A stretch of 64,000 nucleotides of DNA from Alistipes onderdonkii (GTDB lineage Bacteria > Bacteroidota > Bacteroidia > Bacteroidales > Rikenellaceae), in the NCBI RefSeq assembly GCF_025145285.1, contig NZ_CP102251.1, positions 2,108,001 to 2,172,000 of the forward strand, written 5' to 3'. The notes beneath the pieces were generated by a model. That model was not told the origin of the DNA. It saw only the letters and a program-made list of their open reading frames with translations, and ran no database searches. This document shows, one piece after another, positions 44,322 through 54,890 of this stretch. The position numbers and the translations under genes were made by a program. How positions within the stretch are numbered: the stretch's first letter is position 1; each line of letters opens with the position of its first letter.

Positions 44322-46439
44322 TCAGAGGTCGAAATGCCGCAGGCCGACGCCGTTGTCCGGTATCCGCGTGCGGGGTTTGCAGAGCTCTTCGCGGGATGCC
44401 GTCGCGGACTGTTTCTTCGTCATGGGACTGCCGGTTCCGGGCATTTTCGCCCCAATGCCTTCACCGGCATTTTTTGCGGGTGCCGATCTGGTCAGGTCGT
44501 TGACTTTCAGTGCCCCGGTGTAGCTGATGTCGATGTCCGTCAGCGGGCATGAACCCTTGAACGAGATCGTATATTCGTCCCCGTTGCGCGCGACGGTCAT
44601 CTGCCCGCTTTCTATGGTGCATAGCTGCTTGCTGGCGAATTCCACCTTGGTGTCCTTGTTGCTGCGGATGCCCAGTCCTGTCGCGACCACATCATAAGTT
44701 CCTTCGGGCAGTCCGCCTGCGGCCGAGGGAGATGTCTCGGTCGAAACATAAAGATCGAACGTAAGCCGGTAACTGCTGCTGCCCTCCAGCGGATAATCAT
44801 AGAGGTTGATGAACCAGTTGCCCCCGCCGTAGAAGGAGACCTGTGCCGAGACGATCTGCCCGATGGCAGGATAGGCTGCATAGTCGGTTGCGGCGACGCT
44901 GCCCCGGAAGCTGCCTTTGACGTTGTTCCCTTCGCTGTCGGTGATGTCGGCCGCGATGATGCAGGCAGAACCTTCATAGGCGACGGTCAGTTTACCTGAT
45001 TTTACGGCACTGCTGCTTTGGTCGCTTTTGTTGGTGACGTTCGATCCGTCGGGCAGGATCGAGAAGGCTCCCTGCGCCCCGTCGGCCGAGAACGTGTATT
45101 CTCCGGCCGGGATGCCGGCGGCGGCGCCCGTCACGGCGTCGGCGAGACAGTTGAGCGAGAGCGTATAAGACTTGTCGGCGGCGACGAGCGCCAGACGCCA
45201 GTTGTCCTTGCCCGTCTGGTACCGGTCGCCGTAATATCCGGATGTACATTCGCCGAAATCCTGTCCGTACTGGGATGCGGGTGTGCTGAACGGTTCCGAA
45301 CGGAATAGTCCGGTCGTGATGTAAGAGATATATCCGAATGCCAGGGCGACGTATTCCGTATCGGGGTCGAGGTAGCTTCTCATGTCGTTCTCGTAATCGT
45401 CATACGTGGTGTAGAACCCGATATAGCTGCCTGCGAGTTCGATTCGTTTGGCCATGATCTGCTCGTCGGTAAGTCCTTCGAGCTCTTTGCTCTCGGCGAT
45501 ATCGTAGAAGTAACGGTCGTTTTTTACGGAAGGGATGTATTTGATCACGGCACCCGTAGGCGAAAGGTCGCTGACCTGGAATTCGAAGGTCATGTCCGAT
45601 TTCCGGGGATCGGCCGTCCGGACTTCCCGGCTGGCGCATTCCGTAATTACATAGCCTTCGGAATTGATGCCTGCTGCGATCAGCAGGAAATCTACTGCCG
45701 GGGCGAGTTTGTTCTGGCTGAATTCGCTGACGCCGCTTTCCGACATCGCCTCGATGGCATCTTCTAATGTGACTCCCAGCCCTGTGGCATAGGCGATCAG
45801 TTCCTGGTTCGTTTTGTCGACATAGGCTTCGGGAGAGAGCCCCGTAGCGTCGAACTCCTCTTTTTCGACCAGATAGGTGACGTACCGCAGTTCCGGGTCG
45901 GCCGATGAGACCGTGGCTTTTACCGAAAGGTCGGTCGGGGTGATGTCCGAAAACGTGAATTCGTTTTTGATGAGGGGCAGCGTTTCGAATTCGCTGTATT
46001 CCACTTCGGTCGTCGTCCCGGGTTCCGCAGTAGTGATGCCTGCCGCCAGGATGTAGTATTTGGTATTGTCTCCCAGCCATTGGTAGGTATAGGAGGCGTC
46101 GCCGGTGCTGCTTATAGCCGTCAGCACCTCTTCGGGCGTGAGGGTTGCCGCATAGCGGTCTATGTATTGTTGCAGGCCGCTTTTGAAACAGGCCTCGAAG
46201 TCCCCGCCGTAATTTTCCCGGAGCACCTTATCGGAAACGACGTCGAAATAGTAGGCTCCTGTCTGGTTTTTGGGCGAGACGGATACCGTGGCTCCGCGCG
46301 GGGTGATTGCAGTTGCAGTGATTGTAAACTCGGTCTGGGGCGGGTTATCTCCGCCTGAGGGATCTTTGTCGTCGCAGGCGGCCAGTGCCAGCAGGCCGCA
46401 TCCTGCGATGAACTTCAGCAGAACAGGAAAATTTTTCAT
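44322..46439 (-). CDS. surface lipoprotein with three related beta domains, 705 aa
   Basis: I do not recognise a named family. It has a lipoprotein signal (lipobox ALAAC, Cys 22) followed by DDKDPSGGDNPP, the usual linker of surface-exposed Bacteroidales lipoproteins. Three homologous segments start at about residues 37, 160 and 282, each opening with a strand like FTITATAITPRGATVSVSP, EFTFSDITPTDLSVKATVS or TFEFQVSDLSPTGAVIKYIP and containing a Tyr-rich second half. A larger beta-rich C-terminal half follows. Such proteins are often surface adhesins or glycan binders; that is an inference. It lies between the vWA operon and the kinase-WG gene. Confidence 0.8.
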   Translation of the reverse strand: MKNFPVLLKFIAGCGLLALAACDDKDPSGGDNPPQTEFTITATAITPRGATVSVSPKNQTGAYYFDVVSDKVLRENYGGDFEACFKSGLQQYIDRYAATLTPEEVLTAISSTGDASYTYQWLGDNTKYYILAAGITTAEPGTTTEVEYSEFETLPLIKNEFTFSDITPTDLSVKATVSSADPELRYVTYLVEKEEFDATGLSPEAYVDKTNQELIAYATGLGVTLEDAIEAMSESGVSEFSQNKLAPAVDFLLIAAGINSEGYVITECASREVRTADPRKSDMTFEFQVSDLSPTGAVIKYIPSVKNDRYFYDIAESKELEGLTDEQIMAKRIELAGSYIGFYTTYDDYENDMRSYLDPDTEYVALAFGYISYITTGLFRSEPFSTPASQYGQDFGECTSGYYGDRYQTGKDNWRLALVAADKSYTLSLNCLADAVTGAAAGIPAGEYTFSADGAQGAFSILPDGSNVTNKSDQSSSAVKSGKLTVAYEGSACIIAADITDSEGNNVKGSFRGSVAATDYAAYPAIGQIVSAQVSFYGGGNWFINLYDYPLEGSSSYRLTFDLYVSTETSPSAAGGLPEGTYDVVATGLGIRSNKDTKVEFASKQLCTIESGQMTVARNGDEYTISFKGSCPLTDIDISYTGALKVNDLTRSAPAKNAGEGIGAKMPGTGSPMTKKQSATASREELCKPRTRIPDNGVGLRHFDL

Positions 46440-46761
46440 AAATACGCAAATGGTTTGTAAGGGTTAACTCATGGCAAATATAGGTTTTTTCGCGTAAGGT
46501 TGTATCTGCCGCTGAAATGCCTCGAAATCACGAAATAACGGTTTCCACTGCGGATTATCGACGGATTGTTCGCCCCGGATATGGTCGCGATGCCGGATTG
46601 TAATTGAAATTCTCGTTTTTCTGCAAAAATGAAAAATTTTTTTTTATCTGGAATGGATTTTTGCCCGGTCGGGTGAACTGCAGCGAAACCTTCCGGCGGC
46701 CGTGTGTCTGCGCATGCCTGTCGGGGCCGTGTGCGATGGTATGCAAATGCCTTGTCCGTAA
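46440..46761. other. intergenic region with promoter, no gene
   Basis: A -7 element TATATTTGC (minus strand, 46474-46482) serves the lipoprotein gene. An A/T tract near 46620-46650 could help end the upstream kinase transcript. Nothing else was recognised. Confidence 0.65.
46474..46482 (-). promoter_or_regulatory. promoter -7 element of the 705-aa lipoprotein gene
   Basis: The minus strand reads TATATTTGC, 34 bases before the ATG at 46439. No exact TTTG box is seen upstream. Confidence 0.55.
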
Positions 46762-48120
46762 TTATATGCTGCGGCATGCTGAAACCGCCGAACCGGATTC
46801 CTGTTCGCGCCCTGCGCGGTCGATTTCCAGCCGCCTGCCGTCACGGATGACCTCCGCACGGCCGTTGCGGAAGGGCTTTACGGCTTCGCACCCCGGGCAT
46901 CGAATCCGGGTATGCCCTTCGGTGTCGATATAATGCCAGGTTTTGCCCAGCCTGACGGCGGCAAGCCCTTCGGTAAAGTCGAACCCGCAGTCGTAGAGCG
47001 GAGGTATGACGATCTGCTCCGGTGTCCTGTAACCCCACAGGCCGTTCCCGACGAACAGTTCCGGGAAAGTTTCCGTGCCGTCGTTCCGTGCGCCGCCGCC
47101 CATGTCCGCAAACGACTCACCGCCGGTCTTCCCGCCCAGGCGTTTGTCCGTGCCGCGCCCTGTATTCCGAACAAGATCCCTGCCTGTGACGCCGTCCGTG
47201 CCGCCGCTTTTGTCCCCGCATGTATTTCCGGTTGTCTCTGCGCCTTCGTTCCCGCCGGACGGCGGCCCGCCAGCCCGTGCTGCGCATGCCAGCAACTCCG
47301 GCAGCCCGAACAAACGGGGCGTGGGTGCATACAGCAACCGCGCGATGCGGTACTGCACGGCCAGCCCCTCGCCTTCGAAAAGCGCGATGGCCTCGCGGAG
47401 CGCCTCGTCGGTGCGGATCTGCTGCGGCGAGAAGAGCAGCCCGTCGGCATCGGGGTAGCGTACGTACAGGGCAGGGTCGAGCGCCAGCGCATGGAGGGCC
47501 GTCGAGATCAGCGCCGCGGGATAGTCGTCGAGCGAGGCATTGAAGTCGCGGATCGTCCGTGCGGGGTGTTGGAAGGCCGCGGTACCCAGTTCGGGGCTCG
47601 CCTCTCCGGCGAATGCCGGCAGGTACATGGCATCGAGGTCGATCAGGTGCAGCCTCCCCGAGGGATCCACGACGATATTTTCGGGCTTGAGGTCTCCGTG
47701 CGCCCAGTCGTCCGACGTAAGCCCTGCGGCCAGGCGGTCGAACGCCGCGGCCAGTTGCCGCAGCCGTGCTGTGTCTTCTGCCGCGGCCGCTTCTGCGACT
47801 GCTTCGTGGAGCGTCGTTCCCTCGATCCAGTCGCCCAGCACGACGTCGACCCAAACCCCGCTCCGGGGCGAATCGTAGAGGTACAGCTCCTGGGGCAGCA
47901 GCCGCTCGCCGTAAATTTCCGCCAGGTGGCGCGGCGGGTGCATGTAGCAGCGCAGCGAGCGGATGCGTCCTTCGTGGCGGACACGGAAGACGATGGCGCT
48001 GTTGCCTACGGTGTAACACATGCGGCCCCGGCTGTCACGGCATACCTCCATGCCGCCCAGGGTTTTTGTCAATCCGTGGGTGTCGGCCAGTGTCGTGAGG
48101 TATTGTCGCAGCGTAAACAC
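46762..48120 (-). CDS. protein kinase-like protein with WG repeats, 452 aa
   Basis: The N-terminal domain has an intact kinase catalytic loop, H141-G-D143-L-K145-P-E-N148, and a metal-binding D161-L-D in LHLIDLDAMY, so it may be an active serine/threonine-type kinase. A Gly/Thr-rich, poorly conserved linker (about 280-350) leads to C-terminal WG-type repeats (GLWGYRTPEQIVIPPLYD, KTWHYIDTEGHTRI). The start codon is GTG at 48120, three bases after the stop of a small upstream frame. The architecture matches the pseudokinase-WG protein at 40554, suggesting a related pair. Confidence 0.78.
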   Translation of the reverse strand: MFTLRQYLTTLADTHGLTKTLGGMEVCRDSRGRMCYTVGNSAIVFRVRHEGRIRSLRCYMHPPRHLAEIYGERLLPQELYLYDSPRSGVWVDVVLGDWIEGTTLHEAVAEAAAAEDTARLRQLAAAFDRLAAGLTSDDWAHGDLKPENIVVDPSGRLHLIDLDAMYLPAFAGEASPELGTAAFQHPARTIRDFNASLDDYPAALISTALHALALDPALYVRYPDADGLLFSPQQIRTDEALREAIALFEGEGLAVQYRIARLLYAPTPRLFGLPELLACAARAGGPPSGGNEGAETTGNTCGDKSGGTDGVTGRDLVRNTGRGTDKRLGGKTGGESFADMGGGARNDGTETFPELFVGNGLWGYRTPEQIVIPPLYDCGFDFTEGLAAVRLGKTWHYIDTEGHTRIRCPGCEAVKPFRNGRAEVIRDGRRLEIDRAGREQESGSAVSACRSI

Positions 48121-48123
48121 GGG

Positions 48124-48327
48124 TTATTGGTTGCGGATGGGGTTGCCGGGGATAGGGACGGGGATGCCGGAGGGCAGGATACGGCGGCAAAGGCGAAGCC
48201 GCGAGCCGGCTTCGCCTGAGGTTGCGTTCCGCAGGCAGCTTTTGAAATCGACGTTTTCCACCTTCCGCCCCGACAGGTCGTGGACGGTGCCGCTGCCGAT
48301 CATCGTCGTAAGTTGGGTCAGGGTCAT
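48124..48327 (-). CDS. possible small protein coupled to the kinase-WG gene, 67 aa
   Basis: This short frame begins with ATG and ends three bases before the GTG start of the kinase gene, which would suit translational coupling. It contains HDLSGRKVENVDFKSCLRN and a Pro-rich end, with no recognised domain. Third-base composition resembles that of neighbouring genes. It sits just after the slyD terminator and has no promoter of its own that I can see, so it could be a chance frame. Confidence 0.35.
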   Translation of the reverse strand: MTLTQLTTMIGSGTVHDLSGRKVENVDFKSCLRNATSGEAGSRLRLCRRILPSGIPVPIPGNPIRNQ

Positions 48328-48346
48328 AGCCGTACAGGATCAGGGT

Positions 48347-48374
48347 TTAAAAAAGCGGGGCTTTCCAGTCCCGC
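48347..48374 (-). terminator. slyD terminator
   Basis: A 7-bp GC stem (48351-48357 and 48368-48374) is followed by a T-rich tract on the minus strand, 11 bases after the slyD stop. Confidence 0.75.
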
Positions 48375-48384
48375 TTCGTGTTCG

Positions 48385-48924
48385 TCAGTGGCAGTCGCAG
48401 TGGCCGTTTCCGTGGTCGCAACCGCCGCCGCAGTCGTCTCCGCAGTCGCCGCATGAACAGCCGCCCTGCAGGTCTTCGGGCGTTACGTCGCGTACCGACA
48501 CGACTTCGACGTCGAAATTGAGCGTCTTGCCCGCCATCGGGTGGTTGAAGTCCATCTTCACGGTTTCGTCACCGACTTCCTTGACGATACCCATCATGCG
48601 GTTGCCCTGGTTGTCGCTCATCGGCACCTGCGAACCCACGAAGAGGATGTCTTCGGCCAGTTTGCCGTCGACCATGAATATATTTTTCGGCAGGTCTACG
48701 ATGGCATCGGCGATCACCTCGCCGTAGCCGTCCTTGGGCTCGAGGGTGAACGAGACGGCCTCGCCGATCTCCTTGCCCAGGATTGCTTCCTCGAATTTGG
48801 GAAGCAGCATGCCTGTCCCGAAGATGAATTCGAGCGGCTGTCCCGGACGCGACTGGTCTGCGATTTGTCCGTCGACGGTGAGCTTGTAGTCCACGCCGAC
48901 CATTTTGTTCTGTTCTACTTTCAT
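48385..48924 (-). CDS. slyD: SlyD-type FKBP peptidyl-prolyl isomerase, 179 aa
   Basis: This cytoplasmic chaperone and prolyl isomerase has a split FKBP domain with an inserted IF (chaperone) domain. The sequence VGVDYKLTVDGQIADQS...LEFIFGTGMLLPKFEEAILG and the later FNHPMAGKTLNFDVEVVSV are typical. The last 25 residues form a Cys/His-rich tail (CSCGDCGDD...GHCDCH), which in SlyD binds nickel and other metals. It has its own exact promoter (48990-49022) and terminator. Confidence 0.94.
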   Translation of the reverse strand: MKVEQNKMVGVDYKLTVDGQIADQSRPGQPLEFIFGTGMLLPKFEEAILGKEIGEAVSFTLEPKDGYGEVIADAIVDLPKNIFMVDGKLAEDILFVGSQVPMSDNQGNRMMGIVKEVGDETVKMDFNHPMAGKTLNFDVEVVSVRDVTPEDLQGGCSCGDCGDDCGGGCDHGNGHCDCH

Positions 48925-48989
48925 GTTGTAATATTATGAGTTGATAAATAATCGTTTGCAGCGCGATTCCTTCTTTCGCGGAGAATTGG

Positions 48990-49022
48990 ACAAAGATACG
49001 CACTTCGGGACGAGTTGCCAAA
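48990..49022 (-). promoter_or_regulatory. slyD promoter
   Basis: On the minus strand TTTG (49022-49019), a 20-base spacer and TATCTTTGT (48998-48990) are an exact consensus. The leader is about 60 bases. Confidence 0.85.
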
Positions 49023-49165
49023 TAATCGTATGAAATAATTGTGCCGCAAGGCTGGAAAACGGATCTGAAAAGGGATAAATCCGCCTCTTCGGGCCCGAAA
49101 CCGGGTTCCGGGAAAGGGGCCGAAAAGAGGGGAAGGCTTAGCCCCCCCCCTCGAATGCGGATCTG

Positions 49166-49333
49166 TCAGTAGCGATATTCTTCCGGTGCTGTGCTGTTCC
49201 ATCCGGCCCGGAACCCCTTTTGGAAATCGGGGTCTCTGTACAAGGCCGAGATGCTTCCGCACGACGTCATAAGTGCGGCCAGCACCGCCAGCAGGACGGC
49301 GATCCGTGCCGTCTTCGAAATTTTCAGGTTCAT
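49166..49333 (-). CDS. small lipoprotein, 55 aa
   Basis: I found this gene by translating the gap. It has a basic start, a hydrophobic core and a lipobox LMTSC (Cys 25), then GSISALYRDPDFQKGFRAGW and a Tyr-rich end EEYRY. The short mature part (about 31 residues) is too small for an enzyme. It begins 18 bases after the stop of the secreted 117-aa protein gene, so the two are probably cotranscribed. Function unknown. Confidence 0.72.
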   Translation of the reverse strand: MNLKISKTARIAVLLAVLAALMTSCGSISALYRDPDFQKGFRAGWNSTAPEEYRY

Positions 49334-49351
49334 ATCGACTTCGGCTGGTTT

Positions 49352-49705
49352 CTATTGACAGGTCGCGCTGGAAATAGCCAGTTGGTAGGTCTTGTTGGGT
49401 TCTATACCGTTATTGTCACGGGTCATGGAAAAGCCGGCGTATGATGCTCCGGCGGGGATTGTTACTGTCGTTCGTCCTATGTCCCGGTTTCCGTCCCAGA
49501 CTTCCACGATGATCGTGATGTCCTCGGACTCTGTTTTTGTCAGCTGGACTTGTCCGCCGAGAACGGCGCGCGAGTCGGAAGTGACATTTGTCCGTGTCAA
49601 TGTGGCGACCGTATTGTTTTTGCTGCCGTAAACGCGGCATGCGGGATTTCCTGCCAATACCGAGAACGAACCGAACAGCAGCAGGAGAAATAAGAATTTT
49701 TTCAT
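49352..49705 (-). CDS. small secreted protein, 117 aa
   Basis: A clear signal peptide (about residues 1-19, ending VLAGN) precedes a beta-rich domain of about 95 residues with two Cys (in PACRVYG and at the very end, SSATCQ) that may form a disulfide bond. No family was recognised. I chose the Met at 49705 since the open frame further upstream runs through a strongly folded RNA. Long structured leader, promoter at 50004-50012, and the small lipoprotein gene 18 bases downstream. Confidence 0.7.
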   Translation of the reverse strand: MKKFLFLLLLFGSFSVLAGNPACRVYGSKNNTVATLTRTNVTSDSRAVLGGQVQLTKTESEDITIIVEVWDGNRDIGRTTVTIPAGASYAGFSMTRDNNGIEPNKTYQLAISSATCQ

Positions 49706-49790
49706 GGGTTTCTTTTTTTTATTTGGTTGATTTGTCCTCGTTTCCGGTTCCGTACGTACATAAAAAAAGCGCGGACAAAACTGTGTTATC

Positions 49791-49910
49791 GGTTCATGAG
49801 GTCTTCGACTACCTAACCACCAAATAAACAAGTAAAGCCCACGCCGTGAAACGTGAGCGTTTATTGCTTTACTCTGGGTGGTTTGTGAAAGTGTCGAAGT
49901 TTCATGAACC
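49791..49910 (-). ncRNA. candidate structured RNA or leader with pseudoknot potential
   Basis: A 120-base near-palindrome folds on the minus strand into stacked helices: 49902-49910 with 49791-49799 (9 bp), 49893-49899 with 49803-49809 (7 bp), 49877-49882 with 49816-49821 (6 bp), 49868-49873 with 49831-49836 (6 bp) and 49852-49858 with 49837-49843 (7 bp). The one imperfect pair is G-U on the minus strand and C-A on the plus strand, favouring the minus strand. The segments 49859-49865 and 49823-49829 are perfectly complementary and cross the inner helix, so a pseudoknot or a switch between two folds is possible. It lies between the promoter at 50004 and the ATG at 49705. Confidence 0.6.
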
Positions 49911-50003
49911 AGATGCAAGCTAAACGCTTTTTCCGAATATGTCTAAAATGTGCGCACTCGATGCGTGCTTTTAATTCATAGGCAGACGATTAAACGATAT
50001 GGA

Positions 50004-50012
50004 ACAAAGATA
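50004..50012 (-). promoter_or_regulatory. promoter -7 element ahead of the structured leader
   Basis: The minus strand reads TATCTTTGT with a T-rich -33 region. Transcription from here would give a leader of about 290 bases before the ATG at 49705. Confidence 0.6.
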
Positions 50013-50122
50013 TAATATTTTTTTGAAAAAACGATGCCGGGTTTACATACGCCATCCCTCCGGGGCTTGTGCCGGTATGAAACAGGCAGGGCGGAGCACC
50101 TTACTCCGCCCTGTTTTGTCTC

Positions 50123-52948
<2,826 letters not shown>

Positions 52949-53004
52949 AGTTATCATCAATTGGTTATTGTCGTCGGATGCGCCGGGCGGCGCGTAATTC
53001 CCAT

Positions 53005-53013
53005 GCAAAAATA
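53005..53013 (-). promoter_or_regulatory. gcvP promoter -7 element
   Basis: The minus strand reads TATTTTTGC, with TTG about 18 bases upstream. The leader is about 50 bases. Confidence 0.6.
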
Positions 53014-53149
53014 CTATTTTTACGAAGACCGCAAGCGCCTGCCGGGCTTATATTTTCCGCCGCAGGCCGCATGCGGCGCCGCATCCTGCCGGGCGGTGTC
53101 CCGGCATCGGCGGGGTACGGGGCGGGGAGTCCGGCGGGGCTTTCCGGGG

Positions 53150-54820
53150 TCAGTACTTGAAACTGCTGCCGCCGATGAATTCCCGGATGATCGACGTGGG
53201 CGGGATCTCGTCGGGCGGGATGGGGGTGAAGTTTTTCAGGAACTTCAGCATGCGCCGCGCCTCGTCGTACTCGGGTACCGTGTCGGGAACTTCGCGGAGG
53301 ATCTTTTCAGCATAGGGGCGCAACACCGAGATTTCGTAGAAAAGCGACGAGTTGAGCATGACGTCGGCGTTTTCCTGATAGGGGAAGATGTGCTTCTCCT
53401 CGCCGCGGCGGACGGAGCCCCAGCGCGAAAGCGTCGCCACGGCATCTGCGCCGCGTTGCGTATAGTCGCGCGTGAGGCGGCGCAGCAGGCGGTTGTCGGT
53501 CGTGGCGATGCGCGAGAGGTTGTCCATCGCCACCGACGTGAAGCACGAGATGTAGATGCGGAATTTCTGCGCTTCGGGGACGCTCGGGGTGAGGCGCGGG
53601 TTGAGCCCGTGGATGCCCTCGACGATCAGGATCGAACGCTCGTCGAGCGTCAGCGGGTTGTTGTGCCACGTGCGGCGACCCGTGATGAAGTCGTAGCGCG
53701 GGATGTCGACGCTTTCGCCGCGCATCAGGCGGCAGAGGTGGTCGTTGAACAGGTCGAGGTCGATGGCTTCGAGCGCCTCGTAGTCGTAATCGCCGTCGGC
53801 GTCGCGCGGGGTCTTTTCGCGGTCGACGAAATAGTCGTCGAGCGAGATCAGCACCGGCTGCAGCCCCAGTACCCCGAGCTGGATGCCCAGCCGTTTGGCC
53901 GAGGTGGTCTTGCCGCTCGACGAGGGGCCCGAGATCAGCACCATGCGTACGCCGCGCGAGATGTTGGCGTCGTAGATCGTGTCGGCGACCCATGCGAACT
54001 TGCGTTCGTGGAACGCTTCGGCCAGTTTGATCATGCCGCCCGCGTCGCCCGCGAGCACCTTGGAGTTGACGGCGCCCACGGTGGGCACGCCCATGATCCG
54101 CACCCAGGACTGGTATTCCTGGAAGATGCCGAACATCTTTTCCTGTTCGACGTTGGTGTTGAGCCGGTCGGGCGCCGTGCGCAGCGGCAGGGCGAGGTAG
54201 AACCCGTTGTAGTAGGGTTCGATGCCGAACAGGTCGACGAACCCTGTCGAGGGCGCCAGCGCGCCGTAGAAATAACCGTCGGTGTCGCCGAGCGTATAGA
54301 GGTCGCTGTAAAGCCGCGGGCGGGTGTCCAGCAGGGCGATCTTGTCGGTGAGGCCCTGGGCTGCATAGCGGGCGCGGACTTCGCTCGTGAGGATCTTCAT
54401 GCGGCTGATCGGCAGGTCTTGCGCCACCAGGTCGCGCATGTGCCCTTCGAGTGCCTCGGCCAGCCCGGGCGTGAATTCGTCGATGCCCTCGATCTCGCAG
54501 TAAAAGCCGTTCTGCCCCATCGAATGGCGGATGTGGAGCGTCTTGCCCGGAAAGAGGTCGCGGGCGGCTTTCTGCAGGATGAACCACGACGTGCGCTGGT
54601 AGACGCGGATGCCGGCGAAGGAGGTGATGTCCACGAAACGGACGGTCACCGGGGTATATATTTTGTAATACAGTTCCTTGATGCGGTTGTTGACCAGGGC
54701 GGCAAGGAACGGGTAGGGCCCCGGCGCGACCCGCTTTGCGACCTCGGAAAGCGGGGTGCCCATCGGCACCTCGACCGTGCCGCCGAGGTTTTCGCATATG
54801 ATTTCGATGATATTTGTCAT
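53150..54820 (-). CDS. TGS-domain uridine kinase-like protein, 556 aa
   Basis: The N-terminal third resembles the TGS and second additional domains of threonyl-tRNA synthetase (GGTVEVPMGTPLSEVAKRV, then HIRHSMGQNGFYCEIEG). The C-terminal part (about 290-500) is a uridine kinase/phosphoribulokinase-type P-loop domain with GPSSSGKTT, LDDYFVDREKTPRD and VEGIHGLNP. This fusion is widespread in Bacteroidota and Firmicutes and is usually called nucleoside kinase; the substrate is not certain. The Met at 54820 gives the conserved TGS start. A near-consensus -7 element (TATCTTTAC) lies at 54844-54852, back to back with the next gene. Confidence 0.88.
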   Translation of the reverse strand: MTNIIEIICENLGGTVEVPMGTPLSEVAKRVAPGPYPFLAALVNNRIKELYYKIYTPVTVRFVDITSFAGIRVYQRTSWFILQKAARDLFPGKTLHIRHSMGQNGFYCEIEGIDEFTPGLAEALEGHMRDLVAQDLPISRMKILTSEVRARYAAQGLTDKIALLDTRPRLYSDLYTLGDTDGYFYGALAPSTGFVDLFGIEPYYNGFYLALPLRTAPDRLNTNVEQEKMFGIFQEYQSWVRIMGVPTVGAVNSKVLAGDAGGMIKLAEAFHERKFAWVADTIYDANISRGVRMVLISGPSSSGKTTSAKRLGIQLGVLGLQPVLISLDDYFVDREKTPRDADGDYDYEALEAIDLDLFNDHLCRLMRGESVDIPRYDFITGRRTWHNNPLTLDERSILIVEGIHGLNPRLTPSVPEAQKFRIYISCFTSVAMDNLSRIATTDNRLLRRLTRDYTQRGADAVATLSRWGSVRRGEEKHIFPYQENADVMLNSSLFYEISVLRPYAEKILREVPDTVPEYDEARRMLKFLKNFTPIPPDEIPPTSIIREFIGGSSFKY

Positions 54821-54863
54821 AAGATTTTCAGGCTTGAAAACATGTAAAGATATGAATAATTTA

Positions 54864-54871
54864 TAACTTTG
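54864..54871 (+). promoter_or_regulatory. promoter -7 element of the nucleotidase-like gene
   Basis: TAACTTTG matches TAnnTTTG and lies 19 bases before the ATG at 54891; the -33 box is not clear. Confidence 0.5.
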
Positions 54872-54890
54872 ACAAACTAAAACCTGTGTT

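Noticed and set aside
48921..49262. 113-codon frame between slyD and the small lipoprotein
   Set aside because: It overlaps the slyD promoter and the small lipoprotein in another frame and shows no recognisable features.
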